Of a stretch of 50,715 nucleotides of DNA, positions 25,371-33,821 are shown piece by piece. The stretch is from Burkholderiales bacterium (lineage in GTDB: Bacteria; Pseudomonadota; Gammaproteobacteria; Burkholderiales; JABEVD01): the NCBI GenBank assembly GCA_019753155.1, contig JAIELG010000033.1:1-50715 (forward strand), read 5' to 3'. The position numbers and the translations under genes are program-made. Position 1 is the stretch's first letter. Every line of letters starts with the position of its first letter. Below the pieces are notes generated by a model. It made no database searches. It was not told the origin of the DNA and saw only the letters and a program-made list of their open reading frames with translations.

Positions 25371-26115
25371 CAGGACGCGCATCGCCCTGTGCGCGGATAG
25401 GGTGATCGTCCTGCGCACGGATGGGCGCAAGGTCGTCTCCAGGGATATCCATGCCTGCGCCGGGAATGCCGCGACAGGGACGCTGGAGACCCTGCTCGCG
25501 GGTCCCGATCTGAAAAAAACGGATGCGACGCTGATATTGTCCAGTCATTTCGTGAAATTCATGGTTCTGCCCCTGGATGCTTCGTTGAGCATGGCCGAGC
25601 AGAGGGCGCTGGCGCAGCACCGCTTCTCCGAAGTCTACGGTGAGCCGGAGTCGGGCTGGGAAATCCGTCTCTCCGAAGGCAATCCCGTCCTTGCGAGCGC
25701 AGTGGAAAAAGGGTTTCTGGACACGCTGAAACTGGCTTTCGATGCTTCCGGCGTGCGTCTGAAATCGATGCAGCCTTACCTGATGGCCGCCTTCAATGCC
25801 GCGAGGGGGCAGATGAAGGAAGATTCGGCCTGGTTCGTTCTGGCCGAGCCGGGCATCTGCTGCATCGCGAGGCTGCAGGACGGACAATGGCAAGGGGTGC
25901 GCCTCTCCCGCGGGGCGATCACCGGGGCGCAACTGGAGCGGGAGGCCATGCTCGCCGCATCGGATGCCGATCGAACGATCTACCTTTGTGCGCCGGAAAA
26001 TCCCGATGTGCGGATCGGCGGCAACTGGAAGGTGCAGGCTTTGCATTGCGGTCCCGTGACCGGCATTCCCACGGGGGAGGCCGGGCTTTATGCCATGGCA
26101 AGCGTGGGGATGTGA
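25351..26115 (+). CDS. PilM/GspL-cytoplasmic-domain-like protein
   Basis: This 254-residue protein starts with GTG inside gspE (20-bp overlap). It looks like the actin-like cytoplasmic part of GspL or PilM: IALCADRVIVLR, then a domain with LILSSHFVKFMVLPL and ALAQHRFSEVYG, and a later GICCIARLQDGQWQGVRLSRG strand pair. No transmembrane helix is visible. This matches a PilM-style separate cytoplasmic subunit rather than full GspL, with PilN- and PilO-like proteins encoded next. It should bridge the ATPase to the inner-membrane assembly platform. Sequence conservation in this family is low, so the identification leans on gene order. Confidence 0.7.
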   Translation: MSLSWRNRTRIALCADRVIVLRTDGRKVVSRDIHACAGNAATGTLETLLAGPDLKKTDATLILSSHFVKFMVLPLDASLSMAEQRALAQHRFSEVYGEPESGWEIRLSEGNPVLASAVEKGFLDTLKLAFDASGVRLKSMQPYLMAAFNAARGQMKEDSAWFVLAEPGICCIARLQDGQWQGVRLSRGAITGAQLEREAMLAASDADRTIYLCAPENPDVRIGGNWKVQALHCGPVTGIPTGEAGLYAMASVGM

Positions 26116-26116
26116 C

Positions 26117-26641
26117 ATGCAGGCATTGAAACTGGATTATATTGCAGACGGGCGGTCCATCTGGGTCGGGATGCTGCTGCTCGCGCTTGGGATAGGGGTC
26201 GGCGGGGGCGCTCTGTGGCATCACATCGAACTCAACCGCAAGATCGCCTACCAGGAAGCGCTGCTTGCAAGCCTGCAGCGCAGGATTCCGAAGGCGGCCC
26301 CCGTCGAAAAACGGGACGGAGCGCAGATCGCGGAAGAGACGAAAATGGCCCATGACGTGGTTGTCGACCTCAACCGGCCATGGGATGCATTGTTCAAATC
26401 GTTCGAATCCACGCCCCACGAGGACGTGGCCTTGCTCGCCATGGAGCCGGATGCGAAAAAAGGCATTGTGCGCATCAGCGGGGAGGCAAGATCGTTGGAG
26501 AGCCTGCTGGGTTATATCGCGGATTTGCAGAAAATTCCCCTGCTCAGGGAAATCTCGCTCCTGAACCATCAGGTTCAGGATCAGGATCCGGAAAAACCCG
26601 TGCGCTTCATGATCCAGGCGCAATGGGGGGGAGGGCAATGA
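26117..26641 (+). CDS. PilN-like inner-membrane assembly protein
   Basis: This 174-residue protein has a short cytoplasmic N-terminus (MQALKLDYIADGRSIW), one transmembrane helix (VGMLLLALGIGVGGGALW, ~17-34) and a coiled coil. A ferredoxin-like periplasmic domain follows (SFESTPHEDVALLAMEPD, IVRISGEARSLESLLGYIADLQ). This is the PilN layout, where the N-terminus binds PilM. The start ATG 26117 has a GGGGA just upstream and sits 1 bp after the previous stop. The next gene begins within its stop codon (ATGA). Confidence 0.75.
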   Translation: MQALKLDYIADGRSIWVGMLLLALGIGVGGGALWHHIELNRKIAYQEALLASLQRRIPKAAPVEKRDGAQIAEETKMAHDVVVDLNRPWDALFKSFESTPHEDVALLAMEPDAKKGIVRISGEARSLESLLGYIADLQKIPLLREISLLNHQVQDQDPEKPVRFMIQAQWGGGQ

Positions 26642-27171
26642 AGCGCCTGGCGTCAAAATGGGCTGGAACCCTCGGGTTGCCTGGGCTGGCCGGGCTGGCG
26701 CTGATTGCGGCCGGCGCGATCCTGTATCTTTCCGCATCGCTTCCCGCGAAGGAGAAAAGTGACCGCTTGTCCGGCGATATAGCCGAGGCCAGGGCGAATC
26801 GGGGCAAGACGCCCAGGTCCGGAATCGATGAAAATTCTCCCGAATACCGCCTGGGCAGATTTTACGCATCCTTTCCGCGCAGGGAAGATGCGCCGCAACT
26901 GTTGGAGATGATTTATGCCGCCGCGCGCGAGGAGAATATCCTCCTGAAGCTGGGCGAATACAAGTTTGCTCCGGGAAAGAAGCTCTGGATGTACCAGGTT
27001 AGCCTGCCCGTGCAGGGTTCGTATGTGGGGATCAGGAAATTCATCGCCAGGGTGCTCAATAGCGTGCCTTCCGCCGCGCTCGATGCCGTCAGCTTCACCA
27101 GGGAAAATGTGGGCGGCATCGACCTCGATGCGAAGATCAGGTTCACCATTTTTATGGGCGGCATGCGATGA
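26638..27171 (+). CDS. PilO/GspM-like inner-membrane assembly protein
   Basis: This 177-residue protein has a transmembrane helix near 15-37 (LPGLAGLALIAAGAILYLS), a short coiled coil and a periplasmic ferredoxin-like fold. That fold includes FYASFPRREDAPQLLEMIY, KFAPGKKLWMYQVSLPVQG and SYVGIRKFIARVLNSVP, the usual PilO segments. It should heterodimerise with the PilN-like protein to form the periplasmic part of the platform. ATG 26638 overlaps the preceding stop by 4 bp, and its own stop overlaps the next ATG, so translation is coupled. Confidence 0.75.
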   Translation: MKRLASKWAGTLGLPGLAGLALIAAGAILYLSASLPAKEKSDRLSGDIAEARANRGKTPRSGIDENSPEYRLGRFYASFPRREDAPQLLEMIYAAAREENILLKLGEYKFAPGKKLWMYQVSLPVQGSYVGIRKFIARVLNSVPSAALDAVSFTRENVGGIDLDAKIRFTIFMGGMR

Positions 27172-27677
27172 AACTCTCGCTGAATCAGCGCCGCTGGGTC
27201 ATGGGCGTTGCGCTCGCGATCACGGTGGCTTTGGTCGCGTCCGTCGGCGGCAACGACGACAGCGAGGGCACTGTCGTCGAGGCGGGAATCCCGAAATCCC
27301 GCGCCATGCACAGGCATGAAGGGGGCGAACGCAGCGAGGCGGGCGCAATTCCCCTGGATGGGTCGGCAAGGCCCCAGCAGCCTGAGGAGGCCAGGGACAT
27401 GTTCGCTGCGAAATCCTGGCATGTCGAGCCGCCGCCTCAGAAAATTGTGGTGCGGCCTGTCGCGCCCCCACTGCCTTTCGTTTATATCGGCAAGATGATA
27501 GACAGCGGGAACAAGGTCATCGTGTTTCTTGCGGATCAGGGGCGTATTTACACCGTGAGCGAAGGCGACAGGATAAACGGAAATTACCGGGTCGATGCGG
27601 TCAAGGCGCCCTCGATGACCCTGACCTATCTGCCTCTTGAAATAAAACAAACCCTGCAAATCGGAGAAGCAAATTGA
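27168..27677 (+). CDS. GspC/PilP-like periplasmic connector protein
   Basis: This 169-residue protein is anchored by one N-terminal helix (WVMGVALAITVALVASVGG, ~10-28). A charged linker (~35-90) and a small beta domain follow (PPLPFVYIGKMIDSGNKVIVF, RIYTVSEGDRINGNYRVDAV), similar to the homology region of GspC and the beta domain of PilP. That domain links the inner-membrane platform to the secretin. It lies directly before the secretin gene and overlaps both neighbours by 4 bp. No PDZ domain is present, so it is the short version of the family. Confidence 0.65.
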   Translation: MKLSLNQRRWVMGVALAITVALVASVGGNDDSEGTVVEAGIPKSRAMHRHEGGERSEAGAIPLDGSARPQQPEEARDMFAAKSWHVEPPPQKIVVRPVAPPLPFVYIGKMIDSGNKVIVFLADQGRIYTVSEGDRINGNYRVDAVKAPSMTLTYLPLEIKQTLQIGEAN

Positions 27678-29524
27678 AGCTGATCATCGTTATATTCATG
27701 CCGTTCGCCATGCTTATGGCAGGGTGCGCAACATCGCCGTCAAGCAGAGATTTCCAGGACGGCAGGAAGCTGATCGCAGCCGGGGAAATCGAGCAGGGGC
27801 TCGCCCAGATCGAACATGCCAGCAAGGCGGAACCCTACAACACGGAATATCGCGAAACGCTGTTCAGGCAGCGGGAACTTGCCGTGAACAAAATGATCGT
27901 GGAAGCGGAAGCTGCGCGCGCGAGGGGCGAATACGACGCGGCGGAGAATGCCTTCAGGCGCGTGCTCGCGCTGGATGCGGGCAACCCTCATGCAAGGGAA
28001 GGCATGGATGGGGTGAAAGCCGACAGGCGGCGCAGGGATGGGGTGTCGCAGGCCCAGTCCATGCTCGACAAGGGCGATATCGGGGGCGCGAAATCCATGC
28101 TCGCCGACATCCTGGCCGAAGACCCGAAACAGCAGGATGCCCTCGCCCTGGAAAAACACATTGACGAAGCGGCTGCGCAGAACGCAAAGATCTCCCCCGT
28201 CCTCGACTCGGCTTTCGGCAAGAAGATTACCCTGGAATTCCAGGATGCCAATCTCAAGTCGGTTTTCGATGTCATTTCACGAGTTTCGGGCCTGAATTTC
28301 GTGTTCGACAAGGATGTCAACCCGGCTCAGAAAGCCACCATTTTCGTGAAGAACACGAGCATCAAGGATGCGGTGAAAGTCCTGCTCGTCACGAACCAGC
28401 TGGAAGAGTCTGTCCTGGATGCGAATACCGTGCTCATCTATCCCAATACGGCAGCGAAAAACCGCGATTATCAGGAACTGGTGGTGAAAAGCTTTTATCT
28501 TTCCAATGCCGATGTCAAGGTGACGCTGGAAATGATCAAGACCATCCTCAAGGCGAAGGATGTGTTTACCGACGAGAAGCTGAACTTGATCGTCATACGG
28601 GACACGGCTGACGTGGTGAATCTTGCGGCGAAGCTGATCGCCGCCGAAGATCTCGCCCAGCCCGAGGTCGTTCTCGATCTCGAAGTGCTCGAAGTGAGCA
28701 CGGATCACCTATCCAATCTCGGAACCCAGTTCCCGCAGCAGATCGGCGCAAGCCTGGGCACCGCCGGGACGTTCACGTTGAACCAGTGGAGAAACCGGAA
28801 TTCGAACATGGTGACGTTCAAGGTCACCGACCCCGCGCTCGCGCTCAACCTGAAGAAAACCGACACCGATACCAAGCTGCTCGCCAATCCGCGCATACGC
28901 GTGAAGGACAGGGAGAAAGCCAAAATCCATATCGGGCAGCGCCTGCCCGTCATCACCAGCATCGTGTCGGGGACGACAGCCACGACATCGGAATCGGTGA
29001 ACTATATCGACGTGGGGCTGAAGCTGGATGTCCAGCCCACGATCCGCCTGGACGAGCAGGTCGACATGAAGGTGGAACTCGAAGTCAGCAACGTGCTGCA
29101 AACGATCACGCTGCCATCGGGGAGCCAGGTTTACACGCTGGGCACGCGGAATGCTTCCACCAGTTTGCGCCTGAAGGACGGGGAGACGCAGGTTCTCGCT
29201 GGACTGATCCAGAACAACGAGACTTCGGCCGTAAACAAGCTTCCCGGCTTCGGGGACATTCCGCTCCTGGGCAAACTGTTCTCGAGCGATAATGCAGACA
29301 AGACCAAAACGGAGCTCGTGCTGCTCATCACGCCGCACATCGTGCGCAATGTGACGCGCCCGGATGCGATATACGGCGAATTTCCCGCAGGCACGGAGAA
29401 CGCGGTGGGGGATGTTCCGGTAAGTCAGTCCGTCACGACTGTGGAAACCAGGCCGGAGGCTCCGCAACCCGCCCCCGCCGCCTCTGCGCCTGTTGCTCCG
29501 GCGGTGCGCAGGGTAAGGCAGTGA
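27674..29524 (+). CDS. gspD: GspD-type secretin, lipoprotein with N-terminal TPR-like region
   Basis: This 616-residue outer-membrane secretin starts at TTG 27674, within the stop region of the previous gene. A lipobox LMAGC places the acylated cysteine at residue 18. Residues ~25-175 form TPR-like helical repeats (ALDAGNPHAREGMDGV, MLADILAEDPKQQDALALE). Then come secretin N domains (ITLEFQDANLKSVFDVISRV; VKSFYLSNADVKVTLEMIKTIL) and the secretin domain with VVLDLEVLEVSTDHLSNLG, LLANPRIRVKDREKAKIHIG, GLKLDVQPTI and TELVLLITPHIVR. The lipid anchor suggests no separate pilotin is needed. A proline/alanine-rich C-terminal tail ends the chain. Confidence 0.93.
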   Translation: MKLIIVIFMPFAMLMAGCATSPSSRDFQDGRKLIAAGEIEQGLAQIEHASKAEPYNTEYRETLFRQRELAVNKMIVEAEAARARGEYDAAENAFRRVLALDAGNPHAREGMDGVKADRRRRDGVSQAQSMLDKGDIGGAKSMLADILAEDPKQQDALALEKHIDEAAAQNAKISPVLDSAFGKKITLEFQDANLKSVFDVISRVSGLNFVFDKDVNPAQKATIFVKNTSIKDAVKVLLVTNQLEESVLDANTVLIYPNTAAKNRDYQELVVKSFYLSNADVKVTLEMIKTILKAKDVFTDEKLNLIVIRDTADVVNLAAKLIAAEDLAQPEVVLDLEVLEVSTDHLSNLGTQFPQQIGASLGTAGTFTLNQWRNRNSNMVTFKVTDPALALNLKKTDTDTKLLANPRIRVKDREKAKIHIGQRLPVITSIVSGTTATTSESVNYIDVGLKLDVQPTIRLDEQVDMKVELEVSNVLQTITLPSGSQVYTLGTRNASTSLRLKDGETQVLAGLIQNNETSAVNKLPGFGDIPLLGKLFSSDNADKTKTELVLLITPHIVRNVTRPDAIYGEFPAGTENAVGDVPVSQSVTTVETRPEAPQPAPAASAPVAPAVRRVRQ

Positions 29525-29994
29525 AGCGAAGTTCGGGGTTCACCCTGATCGAACTCCTGGTCACGGTCACCATTGTTGCGATTTTGTCCGTGATTGCCAT
29601 GCCGATGATGGAACTCGTGGTGCAGCGCAACAAGGAGCAGGAACTCAAAACCGCATTGTGGCAGATTCGGGGGGCGATAGACGCCTACAAGCAGGCGACC
29701 GATGACGGGCGGATCGCCAAGCTTGTGGGCGAATCGGGGTATCCGAAGTCGCTCGACGATCTGGTGCAGGGCGCGGACAACATGAAAGATCCGAAAAAGG
29801 CGAAGATCTATTTTTTGCGGCGTTTGCCGAGGGATCCCCTGGTTTCTGATCCGGCGCTTTCGGCGAGTGAGACATGGGGGAAGCGCAGTTACGAGAGCGG
29901 GCCGGACAGCCCGCAGGAAGGGGCGGACGTGTTCGACATCTATCCGCTTTCAAGCGGGGTCGGCCTCAACGGCATCCCCTACAGGGAGTGGTGA
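29521..29994 (+). CDS. type II secretion pseudopilin (GspG/H-like)
   Basis: This 157-residue protein has a short leader MKRSSG and the methylation segment FTLIELLVTVTIVAILSVI with Glu +5 intact. The globular part includes QIRGAIDAYKQATDDGRI, YPKSLDDLVQGAD and FLRRLPRDPLV, typical of pseudopilins related to GspG. The tail (DVFDIYPLSSGVGLNGIPYREW) resembles that of the next pseudopilin. GTG start overlaps the secretin stop by 4 bp. It probably forms a minor or alternative subunit of the pseudopilus. Confidence 0.88.
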   Translation: MKRSSGFTLIELLVTVTIVAILSVIAMPMMELVVQRNKEQELKTALWQIRGAIDAYKQATDDGRIAKLVGESGYPKSLDDLVQGADNMKDPKKAKIYFLRRLPRDPLVSDPALSASETWGKRSYESGPDSPQEGADVFDIYPLSSGVGLNGIPYREW

Positions 29995-30365
29995 TGAAGC
30001 GCGCCGGGTTTACGCTGATCGAATTGCTGGTGGTCATGGCGATCATCGCGACATTGCTGACGCTTGCCGTGCCGCGTTATTTCCACAGTATCGACAAATC
30101 CAGGGAAGCGGCATTGAAGGCGGACCTCAGCGGCATGCGCGATGCGATAGACAAATATTACGGCGATACGGGAAAATATCCCGATACGCTCGGCGATCTG
30201 GTCGCAAAAAAATATCTGCGCAGCATTCCGCCGGACCCCATGACGGGGAGCAATCAATCCTGGATTCCGGTTCCTCCGGACGATACGGGCAAGGGTGGGG
30301 TGTACGATATCAGGAGCGGTGACAAGGGCAGGGATGCAGACGGGACGCCCTATGCCGACTGGTAA
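29994..30365 (+). CDS. type II secretion pseudopilin (GspG-like)
   Basis: This 123-residue protein has leader MKRAG and the segment FTLIELLVVMAIIATLLTL with Glu +5. It ends GVYDIRSGDKGRDADGTPYADW, the GspG-type C-terminus. ATG 29994 overlaps the stop of the preceding gene by one base. The ORF is open further upstream, but those codons lie inside the previous gene and have no leader features. It is the last gene of the secretion operon. Genes for GspI, GspJ and GspK are not seen, so minor-pilin functions may be covered by these three pseudopilins or encoded elsewhere. Confidence 0.9.
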   Translation: MKRAGFTLIELLVVMAIIATLLTLAVPRYFHSIDKSREAALKADLSGMRDAIDKYYGDTGKYPDTLGDLVAKKYLRSIPPDPMTGSNQSWIPVPPDDTGKGGVYDIRSGDKGRDADGTPYADW

Positions 30366-30455
30366 TGTCGCAAAAAATTCATAATTTGGATGCGCCGCAA
30401 TGGTATAGTTCCACTCGTTTCAGGCTGCATCTTCGGTCGGAATGATGGCGATTTC

Positions 30456-30519
30456 GGCTTGTCGTCCCGAGCGGCAGTCGAGGGAACTTGGAATTTCCCG
30501 GCAGCCCGAAATGACAGGC
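30456..30519. repeat. imperfect inverted repeat of the TGTCATTCCG family before epsD
   Basis: GGCTTGTCGTCCCGAG (30456-30471) and CCCGAAATGACAGGC (30505-30519) form an imperfect inverted pair around CAGTCGAGGGAACTTGG. This is another dispersed repeat in the 234-bp gap between the secretion operon and the EPS cluster. The same gap has a TATAGT (30404-30409) that could be a -10, but no matching -35 is evident. Confidence 0.6.
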
Positions 30520-30599
30520 TGATTATATGGAACGACCCTGCCTAAGAACGGGGAGTTGCCTGCGCGTTGCAGGCTGATTTGACCAGGTATAGATAAATA

Positions 30600-31529
30600 A
30601 TGATGAGTTCACGCAATTTCACGATGCGAGCCCGTGCCGGGATTGCAGTGGTTTCGGCTGCGGCGATGCTTGCCGGGTGCGGCGAGAAGGGTGCCACTTC
30701 GCAGGTTGCCGTCAAGGTCAATTCCGGCGAGATCACGATCAACCAGCTTTCGAGCGCGCTGAGCCAGATTCCGAACGTCGCGCCGGAACAGGTGAAACAA
30801 GTCAAGCGCATCATGCTCGACAAGCTCGTGGACCAGCAGCTTTTCGTGCAGCAGGCCATTACCGACAAGCTCGATCGCACGCCCAAAGTGGTGGAAGAGA
30901 TCGATTCGGCGAGGCGAGCCATTCTTGCCCGCGCTTACGTGGAAAAAGTGGTGTCCGGCACGACCCCGGCGACAACGGAAGATATCGGCAAGTATTACGA
31001 CAGCCATCCCGAGCTTTTTGCGCAGCGCAAGGTCTACAATGTGCAGGAATACGAAGTCGTGCCGCAGCCGGGCCTTGCCGCATCGCTGAAGGCGGAAGTG
31101 AGCAAAGGTTCCAGTCTGGATCAGATTGGCGTGTTCCTGAAAGCCAAGGGCGCGCAGTTCTCGCCCAGGGCGGGAGTGATCACTCCAGAACAGGCGCCTC
31201 TCGAATTGCTGCCTAAGCTCAAGGCCATTCAGGATGGGCAGACGGATATCATCGAGGGGCCGAATTCGATATCGGTGATGCATGTTGTCGCATCCAGGCC
31301 CGAGCCTGTGGATCTCAAGACGGCTCAGGATTCCATCAAGAAGTTTCTGGAGAACGGCCGTGCGAAAGATGCCGTCGGCGCGGAACTGAAACGGCTGAAG
31401 GGCGAAGCGAAAATCGAATACGTGGGCGAATTTGCCAAGGGCGCTCCGGTGGAGCCGGAACCCAAGCCGGTCAGTGAAAAGGCGGGTTCCACGGATGTCG
31501 AAAAGGGAGTGGCGGGCCTTCTCAAGTGA
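30600..31529 (+). CDS. epsD: EpsD-family lipoprotein, SurA/PpiC-like peptidyl-prolyl isomerase
   Basis: This 309-residue lipoprotein has lipobox LAGC with the acylated Cys at residue 27. The body resembles SurA-type chaperone/isomerases: an N-terminal helical part (VAVKVNSGEITINQLSSAL, VKRIMLDKLVDQQLFVQQA) and a central parvulin-like region (YYDSHPELFAQRKVYNVQEY, GPNSISVMHVVASRPEPV). In the methanolan-type EPS clusters epsD precedes the export genes and is thought to help fold envelope components. It starts a run of co-directional genes; the GAGATAAATA-type leader before ATGATG has no strong Shine-Dalgarno sequence. Confidence 0.85.
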   Translation: MMSSRNFTMRARAGIAVVSAAAMLAGCGEKGATSQVAVKVNSGEITINQLSSALSQIPNVAPEQVKQVKRIMLDKLVDQQLFVQQAITDKLDRTPKVVEEIDSARRAILARAYVEKVVSGTTPATTEDIGKYYDSHPELFAQRKVYNVQEYEVVPQPGLAASLKAEVSKGSSLDQIGVFLKAKGAQFSPRAGVITPEQAPLELLPKLKAIQDGQTDIIEGPNSISVMHVVASRPEPVDLKTAQDSIKKFLENGRAKDAVGAELKRLKGEAKIEYVGEFAKGAPVEPEPKPVSEKAGSTDVEKGVAGLLK

Positions 31530-31564
31530 TGTTCGCTGAAAAAACAATCAATCACGGAGTCGTT

Positions 31565-32359
31565 ATGTTCTACAGGGGATTCATTCTTTTTCTGCTGGCG
31601 ATGCTCAGCGGGCAGGCGAACGCAGACCAGCCGCGGGATTACCGGCTCGGCGCGGGGGACTCGATCCATATCAACGTTTTTCGCAATCCCAATCTCTCGC
31701 TCGATGCGCGGGTGTCCGAGAGCGGCATCATCACCTACCCGATGCTCGGGACGATTGCGCTCGGTGGTCTGACCATAGACGAGGCCGAAAGAAAAATGGC
31801 TTTCGCCCTGAAAAAGGCGGAAGTCGTTCAGGATCCGCAGGTGAACATCACCCTGTCACAGATTTACGGCAGCCAGGTTTCCGTGCTGGGGGAAGTCAAT
31901 AAGCCCGGACGCTTCGTTCTTGCAACCCTGGATACCCGCGTGTCCGACATGCTGGCGAGCGCGGGCGGCATCTCTCAAGCGGGGGCGAGCGTGGTGATTC
32001 TTGCCGGAAAGCGTCACGGCAAGCCTTACCGCAAGGTGATCGATATCGAAAAAATGTTTCTCGACGACAAGCCGGCGGACGATGTTCTGGTCGAAGGCGG
32101 GGATGCGATCTATGTCGACACGGTGCCGACGTTTTACATCTATGGCGAAGTCAATCATCCGGGATCCTATCGCGTGGCCCGCGACATGACCGTGATGCAG
32201 GCCCTGGCGCAAGGGGGCGGGGCGACGATACGCGGCACCGAGAAGGGGATGAAGCTTTATCGCCGCGGACAGAATGGCGATGTCGTGCCCTTTACTCCGG
32301 AGCTGACGGATCTGGTGAAAAATGGCGACGTTCTTTACATCAAAGAAAGCCTGTTCTAA
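31565..32359 (+). CDS. epsE: EpsE polysaccharide export protein (Wza-like)
   Basis: This 264-residue periplasmic/outer-membrane export protein starts at ATG 31565 with GGAG (31556-31559) 5 nt upstream. A signal peptide ends SGQANA. A Poly_export domain follows (DYRLGAGDSIHINVFRNPNLS, ITYPMLGTIALGG), then two SLBB-type segments (QVSVLGEVNKPGRFVL and FYIYGEVNHPGSYRVARDMTV). These are the expected parts of a short outer-membrane polysaccharide translocon. No lipobox cysteine is present, unlike classical Wza. Confidence 0.92.
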   Translation: MFYRGFILFLLAMLSGQANADQPRDYRLGAGDSIHINVFRNPNLSLDARVSESGIITYPMLGTIALGGLTIDEAERKMAFALKKAEVVQDPQVNITLSQIYGSQVSVLGEVNKPGRFVLATLDTRVSDMLASAGGISQAGASVVILAGKRHGKPYRKVIDIEKMFLDDKPADDVLVEGGDAIYVDTVPTFYIYGEVNHPGSYRVARDMTVMQALAQGGGATIRGTEKGMKLYRRGQNGDVVPFTPELTDLVKNGDVLYIKESLF

Positions 32360-32381
32360 GGCTTAACCTGGCGAGGCATCC

Positions 32382-33791
32382 ATGAGTTTTTATCAGTTTC
32401 TGCTTGTAATCCGGTCGAGATACAAAATCGCACTTCTGGTGCTGTTCGCCACGCTGGCATTCGGCGTTGCCGTCAGTTTCATTTCATCCAGCAAATATAC
32501 CGCGAAGACCACGATAGTCGTGGACGCCAAGTCGGTCGATCCGCTGAGCGGCAAGATGATGCCCGCAGCGATGATGATGCCCGGATACGGGTCTTCACAG
32601 GTGGATATCATCAGCAGCGACCGGGTCGTGCAGAAGGCGGCGCAATTGCTTCAGCTGGATAAAAACCAGGTGCTCGTCGAGAGATGGCAGCGCGAGACCA
32701 AGGGCCGCGGGGATCTGGTCGTCTGGCTGGGCGAGCTGCTGAAGAAGGATCTCGATGTCAAGCCTTCCCGCGAAAGCGACATGGTTGCGATTTACTTCAC
32801 GTCGGTCGATCCCGCCCTTTCCGCAGCGGTAGCGAATGCAATTGCGCAGGCCTACATCGAGACCAATCTCGATCTGAAGGTCGAGCCGGCAAAACAGTAT
32901 GCCGACTGGTTCGGGGACAGGATGAAGGGCTTGCGCGCAAACCTGGAAAAAGCCCAGTCCAATCTTGCCGAATTCCAGCGCAAATCCGGGCTGGTTGCCG
33001 ATGGGCGCAACGCGGGCATGGATAATGCGAAGCTTTCCCAGCTTTCGACCCAACTGGTTTATGCCGAGAGCCAGAGCGCGGATACCCAGAGCAAGGAAGT
33101 GCATGCGGCTTCGGCCGATACGATGCCTGACGTGATGCAGAACCCCGTGGTCCTCAACATCAAGAACCAGATCATAGACAGGGAAGCGAGATTGCAGGAA
33201 CTCGGAAAGAACGTCGGCAGGAACCATCCCGATTATCAGGCGCTGGAGAGCGAGATCGCATTGCTCAAGCAGAAACTGGAAACCGAATCCCGCCGGGTGA
33301 TGAGCAGCATAGAAACGGCGAATCGCGTCAACAAGCAGAGGGAAAAAGAGATCGAGGCCAGCATAGAGAAGCATAAGCAGCAGGTGTTCACCGACAACAG
33401 GGATCGCGACCAGATCGGTGTTCTCGAGAACGAGGTGGCTGCTGCGCAGAAAAGCTATGACTTCGTGCTTCAGCAATACATGCAGAGCAACCTCGAGAGC
33501 CAGTCCACCCAGACCAACATCACTGTGCTGACCCCGGCGCGGCCTCCGGTGAAACCTTCTTCTCCGAACATTTTCCTGAACATGATCATTTCCCTGTTCT
33601 TCGGCATCGTGCTGGGGGCGGCTTCGGCTTTTGCCGCCGAAATGTCGGACAGGCGGGTCAGGACGGATGTCGATCTCAAGGCCGAAACGGGTGTTCCTGT
33701 CCTGGTCCAGATCGTACCGGACTCCGAAGGCGGCATGGGGTGGTTGCAGAGGATGCTTCCGAAGCCGAAGCTGGCCAAGGGACTTGCATAA
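32382..33791 (+). CDS. epsF: EpsF chain-length determinant protein (Wzz-like)
   Basis: This 469-residue inner-membrane copolymerase has a first transmembrane helix near residues 15-36 (YKIALLVLFATLAFGVAVSF). A Wzz-type domain follows, with a Met-rich insert (KMMPAAMMMPGYG, ~58-70). Long coiled coils span ~180-400 (YADWFGDRMKGLRANLEKAQ; LKQKLETESRRVMSS), and the second helix carries the proline-rich PARPPVKPSSPN motif just before it (~385-430). It should set EPS chain length together with the kinase EpsG that follows. Confidence 0.92.
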   Translation: MSFYQFLLVIRSRYKIALLVLFATLAFGVAVSFISSSKYTAKTTIVVDAKSVDPLSGKMMPAAMMMPGYGSSQVDIISSDRVVQKAAQLLQLDKNQVLVERWQRETKGRGDLVVWLGELLKKDLDVKPSRESDMVAIYFTSVDPALSAAVANAIAQAYIETNLDLKVEPAKQYADWFGDRMKGLRANLEKAQSNLAEFQRKSGLVADGRNAGMDNAKLSQLSTQLVYAESQSADTQSKEVHAASADTMPDVMQNPVVLNIKNQIIDREARLQELGKNVGRNHPDYQALESEIALLKQKLETESRRVMSSIETANRVNKQREKEIEASIEKHKQQVFTDNRDRDQIGVLENEVAAAQKSYDFVLQQYMQSNLESQSTQTNITVLTPARPPVKPSSPNIFLNMIISLFFGIVLGAASAFAAEMSDRRVRTDVDLKAETGVPVLVQIVPDSEGGMGWLQRMLPKPKLAKGLA

Positions 33792-33821
33792 CGAGCTATT
33801 TTTGAGAATTGTTGACTGATC

